Positions 1-5,852 of a stretch of DNA of 9,603 nt are shown piece by piece. Every line of letters begins with the position of its first letter. Positions within the stretch are counted from its first letter, which is position 1. The position numbers were made by a program, and so were the translations under genes. The notes below the pieces were generated by a model. It had not been told where the DNA came from and made no database searches. It was given only the letters and a program-made list of their open reading frames with translations. This stretch comes from Flavobacteriales bacterium UBA5939 (lineage in GTDB: Bacteria > Bacteroidota > Bacteroidia > Flavobacteriales > Schleiferiaceae), in the NCBI GenBank assembly GCA_002430755.1, contig DJCX01000114.1:1-9603 (forward strand). Direction: 5' to 3'.

Positions 1-245
1 GTCTTCTTAAAGTTCTTGAGTATTTCGTAGTCCTCTTCTCCTTCTTGAGCAAATGGACTTGCGTCAATAACAAACAATCGGATGCTTCTGCCAATCTGAG
101 GAGCTGCTAAACCAACACCTTGCGCATTGTACATCGTCTCGTACATGTTGGCAATGAGCGGCTCTAAACCCGGGTAATCCTGGTCAATTTCTTCCGCCAT
201 CTTGCTTAAAACGGGATCGCCATAAGCTACTACCGGTAATATCAT
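1..245 (-). CDS. def: Peptide deformylase, N-terminal part (cut by window edge)
   Basis: Peptide deformylase removes the formyl group from the N-terminal methionine of new proteins in the cytoplasm, using a metal ion. Reading leftward from the ATG at 245, the translation begins MILPVVAYGDPVLSKMAEEI, and residues 43-50 read GVGLAAPQ, the first conserved deformylase motif. About 81 codons are visible. The two later motifs (EGCLS and HEFDH, with the metal-binding Cys and His residues) would lie beyond the window, so catalytic integrity cannot be judged. The start is a good fit because family members begin close to an ILPIV-like strand. It lies 31 bases downstream of ruvX on the same strand and is probably co-transcribed with it. 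No Shine-Dalgarno sequence is visible. Confidence 0.95.
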   Translation of the reverse strand, partial: MILPVVAYGDPVLSKMAEEIDQDYPGLEPLIANMYETMYNAQGVGLAAPQIGRSIRLFVIDASPFAQEGEEDYEILKNFKK

Positions 246-276
246 AATTGAATCTTAATCTTGATTGCAAAGATAG

Positions 277-675
277 TTAGTGCATGGCTAAATAACGCTC
301 TAAAATGAGGGAGGCAGCAACTTTATCTAAGGTGCCTTTTTCCTTGCGTTTGGATTTCTTCATCCCCCCCATTATCAGCATTTGTGAGGCCTCTTTGGAA
401 GTAAAATCCTCATCGACAAAAACAATCTCCATAAGCGGCCAACGCTTGTGAATTTTTGCCGCCCACAGGTCGATAATTTCAGTACTGTCCGTGGCAATAG
501 CCGGCTTCCCAATGACGATAGTTTGAGTTCCTTCCGCAGCCACATATTCTTCGAGTACTGCCATGAGTGAACCTGTATCCACTGTTTTTAAGGGAAAAGC
601 CATCATCCCGAGCGGATCGGTCTCTGCCATTCCAGTGCGTCTACCTCCTATATCTAAAGCCATTACTTTCGCCAT
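277..675 (-). CDS. ruvX: RuvX/YqgF-family Holliday junction resolvase-like nuclease
   Basis: This 132-residue protein has the short RNase H-fold architecture of RuvX/YqgF (family length about 130-150). Members are described as putative Holliday junction resolvases and are also linked to 16S rRNA 5'-end processing. Visible motifs: ALDIGGRRTGMA at residues 6-17, with Asp8 as the expected first catalytic acid; VIGKP at 54-58; DEDFTSKEA at 88-96; and DKVAASLILERYL at 117-129, with Asp117 as the expected last catalytic acid. The start at 675 aligns with the usual family start (Met about seven residues before the catalytic Asp). An internal Met5 at 663 is possible but less likely. def follows 31 bases downstream. 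A Bacteroidota-type promoter lies immediately upstream, so close that the transcript may have almost no leader. Confidence 0.93.
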   Translation of the reverse strand: MAKVMALDIGGRRTGMAETDPLGMMAFPLKTVDTGSLMAVLEEYVAAEGTQTIVIGKPAIATDSTEIIDLWAAKIHKRWPLMEIVFVDEDFTSKEASQMLIMGGMKKSKRKEKGTLDKVAASLILERYLAMH

Positions 676-679
676 GGTT

Positions 680-710
680 CAAAGGTAGTCTTTCCGTAGG
701 AAGCATTAAA
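680..710 (-). promoter_or_regulatory. Candidate Bacteroidota-type promoter for ruvX-def
   Basis: Read on the minus strand, TACCTTTG (687 down to 680) matches the Bacteroidota -7 consensus TAnnTTTG exactly. TTTA (710 down to 707) lies 19 bases upstream as a near match to the -33 TTTG element. The -7 box ends only five bases before the ruvX ATG at 675, so transcription would start at or next to the start codon, giving a leaderless or nearly leaderless message. This is a pattern match only; no start site has been mapped. Confidence 0.5.
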
Positions 711-714
711 TTTG
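707..714 (+). promoter_or_regulatory. Candidate -7 promoter element for the dapD operon
   Basis: TAAATTTG is an exact match to the Bacteroidota -7 consensus TAnnTTTG. It lies 23 bases upstream of the favoured dapD ATG at 738, which allows a short leader. I see no convincing -33 TTTG at the expected distance, so this promoter is weaker on paper than the opposing one. The element overlaps the -33 element of the ruvX promoter on the other strand, so the two may compete for polymerase. Confidence 0.4.
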
Positions 715-737
715 AACCGCACATAAGAATGAACAAG

Positions 738-1553
738 ATGAAGGATATAAGAGCTGTTATAGAACAAGCTTGGGAGCAAAGAGAACTGCTTCAACAAGAA
801 GAAACTCAAAACGCAGTGCGCGCTGTGGTAGATGCACTTGATGCCGGTACGCTTCGCGTTGCTGAGCCTACAGAAAATGGCTGGCAGGTCAACGAGTGGG
901 TTAAGAAAGCTGTGGTTTTGTACTTCCCCATCCAAAAAATGGAGACTATTGAGGTCGGTCCTTTTGAATTTCATGATAAAATTCCACTCAAACGCAATTA
1001 TGCAGAGAAGGGCGTACGCGTCGTTCCGCATGCCGTAGCACGTCACGGCTCATTCATCGAGGCAGGTGTAGTAATGATGCCTTCTTACGTAAACATTGGT
1101 GCACACGTCGAAAGCGGCACAATGGTCGATACTTGGGCAACGGTAGGTTCTTGTGCACAGATTGGCAAGAACGTTCACCTCAGTGGTGGTGTAGGTATAG
1201 GCGGTGTATTGGAACCGTTACAAGCAGCACCGGTGATTATTGAAGACGATTGTTTCATAGGCTCGCGTTGTATTGTTGTGGAAGGTGTACGTGTAGAAAA
1301 AGAGGCCGTTCTAGGGGCAAATGTTGTCTTGACAGCCTCAACAAAAATTATTGACGTGAGCGGTAGCGAGCCAAAGGAATACCGTGGCCGTGTTCCTGCA
1401 CGCAGTGTAGTCATCCCAGGAACGATGCCCAAGGAATTCCCAGCAGGCACCTACAATGTACCTTGTGCATTAATCATTGGACAGCGTAAAGAGAGTACGG
1501 ATAAAAAGACTTCGTTGAACGACGCATTGCGCACACACAACGTTGCAGTGTAA
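738..1553 (+). CDS. dapD: 2,3,4,5-tetrahydropyridine-2,6-dicarboxylate N-succinyltransferase
   Basis: DapD transfers a succinyl group from succinyl-CoA to tetrahydrodipicolinate in the diaminopimelate/lysine pathway, supplying peptidoglycan cross-links and lysine. From the ATG at 738 the protein is 271 residues, close to the E. coli enzyme (274). The N-terminal helical part (IEQAWEQRELLQ near residues 8-19; AVVDALDAGTLRVAE) is followed by the left-handed beta-helix with the strongly conserved MPSYVNIG (114-121), TMVDTWATVGSCAQIGKN (128-145) and GGVGIGGVLEPLQ (150-162). An ATG at 729 in frame would add three residues; 738 aligns better with the E. coli start. The much longer in-frame extension upstream runs through ruvX on the other strand and is not believed. 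Its TAA overlaps the next ATG (TAATG). Confidence 0.96.
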   Translation: MKDIRAVIEQAWEQRELLQQEETQNAVRAVVDALDAGTLRVAEPTENGWQVNEWVKKAVVLYFPIQKMETIEVGPFEFHDKIPLKRNYAEKGVRVVPHAVARHGSFIEAGVVMMPSYVNIGAHVESGTMVDTWATVGSCAQIGKNVHLSGGVGIGGVLEPLQAAPVIIEDDCFIGSRCIVVEGVRVEKEAVLGANVVLTASTKIIDVSGSEPKEYRGRVPARSVVIPGTMPKEFPAGTYNVPCALIIGQRKESTDKKTSLNDALRTHNVAV

Positions 1554-2299
1554 TGAGTACGGCCCTGAGCATACTATACCTCAGCTTTAATGAGGAAGAT
1601 GTCTTTGGGCAATCGCTTGAAAGCATAAAATCTATTGCCGACGAAATCGTAGTAGTAGATTCTGGATCTTCCGATTCAACCGTTCAAATAGCCGAACGTG
1701 CAGGTGCTGACGTATACCACCGGCCATTGAAAAACTGGGGTGAACAGCGCAACTGGGGTTTAAACAAATGCAACCACTCTTGGACACTAGTTGTCGATTG
1801 TGATGAAGTGTTCACCGATGAGCTCATTGAATCGCTCAAAGAGTGGAAACAAAGTGAACACAACGAGCAACACCCTTACTCCTTTAAGCGCGTGCATTTT
1901 TTCAAAGGCAAAAGGATGAATTTCAGCGGACTGCAAAATGATTACGTAGTTCGACTTTTACCTAAGGAGGTGAAATATGAAGAATTAAACGTGCACGAAA
2001 AGGTGCGATCCTCTTCCAAACGACTCAAGGGGAATATGCTTCATTACACCTACAAAAACGCCGTCCACTGGGAACAGAAATTTAGAACCTACGCCAAGCG
2101 GCAGGCTTTGGACTACGAAGAGAAAGTAGGTAGAATAGGCCCATACTATTTGAATGTGAAACCTTCTTGGAGATTTTTCAGGCACTACATCATAAAAGGC
2201 GGTATTTTTGACGGCTCCAGAGGTTTTGAATATGCCTTGTGGATGTATAGAGCTGTTAAATGGCGCTACATCGAAGTAAATAAATTGCGAATCAAATGA
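1553..2299 (+). CDS. Family 2 glycosyltransferase, WaaE/KdtX-like
   Basis: This is a 248-residue GT-A-fold glycosyltransferase of family 2, probably acting at the cytoplasmic face of the inner membrane on lipopolysaccharide core or another surface glycan. Visible marks: SILYLSFNEED at residues 6-16 (nucleotide-sugar binding start), DEIVVVDSGSSDSTVQIAERAGA at 30-52 (quoted in parts by family), NWGEQRNWG at 61-69, and DCDE at 82-85 in place of the commoner DADE metal-binding motif. NVHEKV lies further on, and the C-terminal half is basic and aromatic-rich. This set resembles the WaaE/KdtX subgroup of LPS core transferases. Donor and acceptor sugars cannot be read from sequence. No transmembrane helix is evident. 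The start overlaps the dapD stop by one base, and the end overlaps the next ATG by four bases (ATGA). Confidence 0.9.
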   Translation: MSTALSILYLSFNEEDVFGQSLESIKSIADEIVVVDSGSSDSTVQIAERAGADVYHRPLKNWGEQRNWGLNKCNHSWTLVVDCDEVFTDELIESLKEWKQSEHNEQHPYSFKRVHFFKGKRMNFSGLQNDYVVRLLPKEVKYEELNVHEKVRSSSKRLKGNMLHYTYKNAVHWEQKFRTYAKRQALDYEEKVGRIGPYYLNVKPSWRFFRHYIIKGGIFDGSRGFEYALWMYRAVKWRYIEVNKLRIK

Positions 2300-2646
2300 C
2301 ATTCGGTCAAAGCTTACAATTCATTCTTACCGCATTGTTCCTGCTCGGCGTGTACAGTTACAAATGGGCCCTGCATTTTCAATACTTAAGAGTAAAGAAC
2401 AAGAAGAAAGCCGGCAGCTGGAAGGATTTCTACACGCGCAATTTTTCGAATAAAAAAGATCTTGAATGGTGGAAAGAGAGTTTTATGATCCTACCGCTAC
2501 TCTACCCCACCATCATGACTGGAAAGGACAGTGAAGACTTTTGGTTGAGCAAAATCAAACGCACTAACCTTGCGCTTTACTTCCTGTTGATGATCTTATT
2601 ACTTACCGGGATATACTTCTCGAAACTTTCAGAGCGTCCGTTTTAA
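2296..2646 (+). CDS. Small two-helix membrane protein of unknown function
   Basis: I do not recognise this 116-residue protein. It has a hydrophobic helix near residues 7-25 and another at about 92-108 (LALYFLLMILLLTGIYF). Between them is a basic, aromatic-rich stretch with NKKKAGSWKDF and DLEWWKESF, plus a short hydrophobic patch around 62-75 that may dip into the membrane. Short charged tails lie at both ends. The first four bases overlap the glycosyltransferase stop (ATGA), and its TAA overlaps the next gene's ATG by one base (TAATG). This placement strongly supports a real gene translated from the same message. A role alongside the glycosyltransferase at the inner membrane is possible, but that rests on position alone. 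Confidence 0.8.
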   Translation: MTFGQSLQFILTALFLLGVYSYKWALHFQYLRVKNKKKAGSWKDFYTRNFSNKKDLEWWKESFMILPLLYPTIMTGKDSEDFWLSKIKRTNLALYFLLMILLLTGIYFSKLSERPF

Positions 2647-4061
2647 TGTCAAATTATAGCCACTTTTTGGACCGACCGATTTTTAAGCAGATCGGACAGG
2701 CAGCCGACCACCTCGGTCTGGAGTGCTACGTCGTGGGTGGCTATGTGCGTGATCGACTCATTGAGCGTCCCACGAAGATGGACCTCGATTTTGTCACCGT
2801 GGGTTCGGGCATAGCACTGGCAAAAGAAGTACGAAAAGGTTTTGACAAAAAACCCAAACTGAGTGTTTTCAAAAGCTTTGGTACCGCTCACATGAATTAT
2901 CAGGGTGTTGACCTAGAGTTCGTAGGTGCTCGTAAAGAAAGCTACAAGAGAAATAGCCGAAACCCTATCGTAGAGGACGGCACTCTTGAAGACGATCAGA
3001 ATCGCCGAGATTTCACCATTAACGCAATGGCTATTTGTTTGAATGAAGGACGCTGGGGCGAATTAATAGATCCATTCAACGGCGTGACTGATCTTGAACG
3101 AAAGCTTATCAAAACACCGCTCAGTCCAGACAAAACGTTTGACGATGATCCGCTGCGCATGATGCGCGCTGTTCGATTCGCTGCACAATTAGACTACCGC
3201 ATCGATACAAGCACTTTGAAATCCATTAGAGCGCATGCTTCACGACTGAAAATTGTTGCTCCAGAACGCATTAGCGTGGAGCTGAATAAAATCATGGAAG
3301 TCGACAAACCTTCCTACGGTCTTGGCCTACTTTTCACGAGCGGCCTGATGAAGGAAATTCTGCCTGAGATTTGTGCGTTACAAGGAGTTGAAGAAGTTGA
3401 AGGGCATCTACACAAAGACAATTTTTACCACACACTTGAGGTCGTAGATAACCTCGCTCGTACATCAGAAAACTTGTGGCTCAGATGGGCTGCTTTATTG
3501 CACGACATAGGAAAGCCAAGAACCAAAAAATTCATTAAGCCAGCGGGATGGACGTTTAGGGGCCATGAATTTGTAGGAAGTAAAATGATTCCAAAAATCT
3601 TTAAGCGTTTGCATTTGCCTACGGATTCACGAATGAAGTATGTGCAGAAGATGGTAATGATGAGTTCTCGCCCTGCATCACTCGTAGACGATACAGTTAC
3701 AGATTCTGCCGTACGTCGCTTGTTATTCGACGCTGGAGATGATGTAGAAGACCTCATGCTTTTATGTGAAGCCGATCTCACTACAAAAAATGAACGCAAA
3801 AAGCGCCGCTATTTGAACAATTTCAAGGAGGTACGCTTGAAGTTTAAAGAGGTCGAGGAACGTGATCACATCCGCAACTTCCAACCACCCGTGAGCGGCG
3901 AGGAAATTATGGAACACTTCGGAATTGGCCCCTCAAGGATAATTGGAGAAATCAAGGAAGCTTTGAAAGAAGCCATTCTTGAAGGACATATACCAAATGA
4001 AAAACAAGCCGCACTCGACTTAATGGAAGAGGTGGCGCAAAAACTAGGATTGACAAAATAA
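2646..4061 (+). CDS. CCA-adding-type tRNA nucleotidyltransferase with HD domain
   Basis: A class II nucleotidyltransferase that would build or repair the 3' CCA end of tRNAs. At 471 residues it has a head domain with GGYVRD (31-36), the metal-binding DLD (46-48), RRDFTINAMA (120-129), DDDPLRMMRAVRFAAQ (166-181) and PERISVELNKI (206-216). These correspond to the nucleotide- and tRNA-binding motifs of the family. A C-terminal HD domain follows: FYHTLEVV near 260-267, the HD pair in LLHDIGKP (284-291) and a further His at 307, suggesting an added phosphohydrolase or phosphodiesterase activity. Class II enzymes may add CCA, only A, or only CC, and I cannot separate these by eye; a full CCA enzyme is most likely. 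It starts one base inside the previous stop, and only one base separates it from the next gene. Confidence 0.93.
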   Translation: MSNYSHFLDRPIFKQIGQAADHLGLECYVVGGYVRDRLIERPTKMDLDFVTVGSGIALAKEVRKGFDKKPKLSVFKSFGTAHMNYQGVDLEFVGARKESYKRNSRNPIVEDGTLEDDQNRRDFTINAMAICLNEGRWGELIDPFNGVTDLERKLIKTPLSPDKTFDDDPLRMMRAVRFAAQLDYRIDTSTLKSIRAHASRLKIVAPERISVELNKIMEVDKPSYGLGLLFTSGLMKEILPEICALQGVEEVEGHLHKDNFYHTLEVVDNLARTSENLWLRWAALLHDIGKPRTKKFIKPAGWTFRGHEFVGSKMIPKIFKRLHLPTDSRMKYVQKMVMMSSRPASLVDDTVTDSAVRRLLFDAGDDVEDLMLLCEADLTTKNERKKRRYLNNFKEVRLKFKEVEERDHIRNFQPPVSGEEIMEHFGIGPSRIIGEIKEALKEAILEGHIPNEKQAALDLMEEVAQKLGLTK

Positions 4062-4062
4062 T

Positions 4063-4602
4063 ATGGAGTTTTTCTTACGCGTAATCGCTGATACTGATGA
4101 TACCGTCTTGAAAGAAGTACGCATCAAAGGCGCTGCTTCTATGATGAACTTGCATGAGCACATCTTCAATGAATTTGGCTTAAACCCTGGAGAAATGGCA
4201 AGTTTCTATTACAGTACAGCCAACTGGGATCAGGGCGATGAACTGCCAATGTTTGCCATGGACGATGATATGCCATCAATGGAGGGAACATCAGTAGAGC
4301 AATTCTTTTCTGGCACAAAAAACGGCTTATACGTCTATAACTTTCTCGACATGAACATCTTCTACCTTGAAGTTGTAAAAACTGAAGAGGAAGAAGGCTT
4401 TGAGGATTTCGTAGTGCTTTCAAGCGTTGGCGAATTACCCCAAAATGAAGTGCCAAGCACAGCTGCGAATGCACCGTCAAAAGACCCGAGTGAGATGAGC
4501 GAAGAAGAGTTAAATGCCTTGTACGGACTCGACGATCTCGACAGTGGCGCTTTACCTGGATCAGAAGAGAATGAAGACGATTCTCTTGGATACGACTATT
4601 AA
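4063..4602 (+). CDS. pRiA4b ORF-3-like (IS1096 TnpR-like) acidic protein
   Basis: This 179-residue protein resembles the plasmid pRiA4b ORF-3-like family, named from mobile elements but widely found as a chromosomal gene. The N-terminal half carries a FFLRVIADTDDTVLKEVRIKG-type opening (shown here only as a family-like pattern), then a helix with LHEHIFNEFGL, FYYSTANWDQGDE and a strand YVYNFLDMNIFYLEVVK. The C-terminal third is highly acidic and probably disordered (EEEEGFEDF, DPSEMSEEELNALYGLDDLD, EENEDD). The biochemical function is unknown. No transposase, recombinase or terminal repeats lie nearby, so this looks like a resident gene. It starts one base after the preceding stop. The TTAA at 4599-4602 gives a stop for this gene and for its convergent neighbour. 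Confidence 0.78.
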   Translation: MEFFLRVIADTDDTVLKEVRIKGAASMMNLHEHIFNEFGLNPGEMASFYYSTANWDQGDELPMFAMDDDMPSMEGTSVEQFFSGTKNGLYVYNFLDMNIFYLEVVKTEEEEGFEDFVVLSSVGELPQNEVPSTAANAPSKDPSEMSEEELNALYGLDDLDSGALPGSEENEDDSLGYDY

Positions 4603-4621
4603 AAATGAATCCCAAGGATTC
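4599..4621 (-). terminator. Possible weak terminator inside the 3' end of the small gene
   Basis: On the minus strand, GAATCC (4621-4616) and GGATTC (4612-4607) form a perfect 6-bp stem with a 3-base TTG loop. An ATTTTTAA run containing the stop codon follows directly. The hairpin lies within the last codons of the 95-residue protein. The stem is short and only half GC, so termination would be weak. No T run follows on the plus strand, so it should not stop the convergent transcript. Confidence 0.35.
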
Positions 4622-4886
4622 GCTCCACAGGCACTTTAATATTTCCTTTTAGATAAATATGGTTGTTGTAATGCAACCATATAGTGGTATGTACCTGATA
4701 CACATCTGCACCTGTATTGAACTGAATGTGAACCTTTTGGTGCTTGAGATTACCTAAATAGGTGGCTTTATGAATGGCCTCAGAACGACGTTGAATAGCT
4801 CGGACAGATTCCAAGATTTCTCCAGATTCATAGGCGAGCAAAGCGGTGTCTGTTCTAGATATATTTCTTGCGTCGTGGTTCATCAT
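4599..4886 (-). CDS. Conserved-looking small protein of unknown function
   Basis: A 95-residue soluble protein with no signal peptide or membrane helix. It begins MMNHDARNISRTDTALLAY and contains ILESVRAIQRRSEAIHKATYLGN followed by a strand-rich C-terminal half (VHIQF, VYQVHTTIWLHYNNHIYLKG, VPVERILGIHF). The layout resembles a short Bacteroidota protein that I recall only as unannotated, ending in a similar pattern of TTxWA, LKGG, IP and RI; this resemblance is from memory and unverified. Support for being real: it fills the gap exactly between two well-supported genes, and meets its neighbour stop to stop with only a four-base overlap. An initiation at the second Met is equally possible. It is convergent with the pRiA4b-like gene and divergent from miaA. 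Confidence 0.72.
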   Translation of the reverse strand: MMNHDARNISRTDTALLAYESGEILESVRAIQRRSEAIHKATYLGNLKHQKVHIQFNTGADVYQVHTTIWLHYNNHIYLKGNIKVPVERILGIHF

Positions 4887-4944
4887 TCGTATAAAGCGGT
4901 TCTATCAAATTACGTATTTTCATCGAAAATTCCAACACACCTTC
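4887..4944. promoter_or_regulatory. Divergent intergenic region upstream of miaA and the small gene
   Basis: These 58 AT-rich bases must hold the starts of transcription for both neighbours if neither is read through. On the minus strand, GTAATTTG (4913 down to 4906) is a one-mismatch version of the Bacteroidota -7 box, with TTGG 18 bases upstream. On the plus strand only a poor TATTTTCA-like element is seen. Both are weak matches, and no Shine-Dalgarno sequence precedes either ATG. Confidence 0.3.
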
Positions 4945-5850
4945 ATGTCTAAAACCTACCTCATCAACATATGTGGACCTACTGCGGTAGGAAAAACAGG
5001 GGTAGCCTTGTATTGGGCAGAGAAGTTGGGTTGTCCAATTCTCTCTACCGATAGCCGCCAGTGTTATAAGGAATTGGCCATAGGAAGTGCCCCTCCTTCC
5101 CCGGAGGAATTGCAGCGCGCCGATCATCATTTCATAGCCGACCGAAGCATTCATGATCCGATTACTGCGGGCGAATACGAACGATTTGCACTGGATAGAT
5201 TGCAGTCCCTGTTCACTGAGAATAATATCGTAATTGCCGTGGGCGGATCTGGAATGTATATCGATGCCATTCTCAATGGCTTAGATCCCCTACCTACTGA
5301 TGCCGACATCAAGGCAGGTCTAGACGAGCAGTTTTCCGAGGATGGTCTGGAGCCGTTAGTGGCAAAACTCCAAGAACTCGATCCAGCGTATGCCGGGAAA
5401 GTAGATTTAAATAACCCGAGGAGGGTGATCAGAGCACTTGAGGTTATTATGGCTACCGGTAAAAAGTATTCTGAGCAACTGAACAATAGTCCCAAGGAAC
5501 GGCCGTTTGAAATAGTGAATTGGGTGTTGAATATGGATAGGGAGAAATTGTACGACCGCATTAATAGACGTGTACATCTAATGATTGCAGACGGTCTTGA
5601 AGCTGAAGCCAGATCGATAAAATCTCATGCAGACCTTCCCAGCCTCCAAACTGTGGGGTATAAAGAATGGTGGCCTTATTTCAAGGGCGAATACGACCTA
5701 GACCGCACCATTGAGCTCATCCAACAATACAGCCGACGCTATGCCAAAAGACAATTGACGTATTTCAAGCGCTTCGAAAGTGCTTTATGGCTCGATCCAA
5801 ACGACATTAACAGCCAAGAGGAATCTTTGCGCAAAGCGGGTCTTTTGTAG
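4945..5850 (+). CDS. miaA: tRNA dimethylallyltransferase
   Basis: MiaA transfers a dimethylallyl group to N6 of A37, next to the anticodon, in tRNAs reading codons that start with U; this steadies codon pairing. The 301-residue protein has the P-loop GPTAVGKT (11-18), STDSRQCYKELAIGSA (34-49, the conserved DSRQ substrate-binding stretch), VGGSGMY, NPRRVIRALEV, GLEAEARS, QTVGYKEW and YAKRQLTYFKRF, in the usual family order. The start at 4945 puts the P-loop at the usual distance from the N terminus. The reading frame stays open to 4846, but that extension overlaps the divergent gene and looks unlike the family. lpxK follows after two bases, so the two are almost certainly co-transcribed. Confidence 0.97.
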   Translation: MSKTYLINICGPTAVGKTGVALYWAEKLGCPILSTDSRQCYKELAIGSAPPSPEELQRADHHFIADRSIHDPITAGEYERFALDRLQSLFTENNIVIAVGGSGMYIDAILNGLDPLPTDADIKAGLDEQFSEDGLEPLVAKLQELDPAYAGKVDLNNPRRVIRALEVIMATGKKYSEQLNNSPKERPFEIVNWVLNMDREKLYDRINRRVHLMIADGLEAEARSIKSHADLPSLQTVGYKEWWPYFKGEYDLDRTIELIQQYSRRYAKRQLTYFKRFESALWLDPNDINSQEESLRKAGLL

Positions 5851-5852
5851 TT

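Larger units (their letters stand above)
676..718. repeat. Perfect 8-bp inverted repeat spanning the divergent promoters
   Basis: GGTTCAAA at 676-683 is mirrored by TTTGAACC at 711-718, with 27 bases between the arms and 35 bases between arm centres. Each arm contains the TTTG half of one of the two divergent -7 boxes plus the following AACC. The repeat may simply reflect similar promoter sequences facing away from each other, or may be a regulator's operator. The symmetry is seen directly; any regulatory role is inference. Confidence 0.55.

Noticed and set aside
567..737. In-frame upstream extension of dapD giving a 328-residue protein
   Set aside because: It runs through the start of ruvX on the opposite strand and across the promoter region, does not resemble DapD, and the ATG at 738 matches the usual family start.
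4063..4602. Insertion sequence or transposon remnant
   Set aside because: Only the family name suggests mobility. There is no transposase, terminal inverted repeat or target duplication, and the gene is tightly packed with its neighbours.
4846..4944. Longer start for miaA with 33 additional residues
   Set aside because: The extension overlaps the divergent small gene and would place the P-loop too far from the N terminus compared with known MiaA proteins.
5151..5561. 136-codon minus-strand open frame within miaA
   Set aside because: It lies wholly antisense to a confidently identified gene and its translation shows no recognisable motif; the same holds for the open frames at 663-1046, 1175-1450, 3425-3799, 4166-4615 and 6858-7256.
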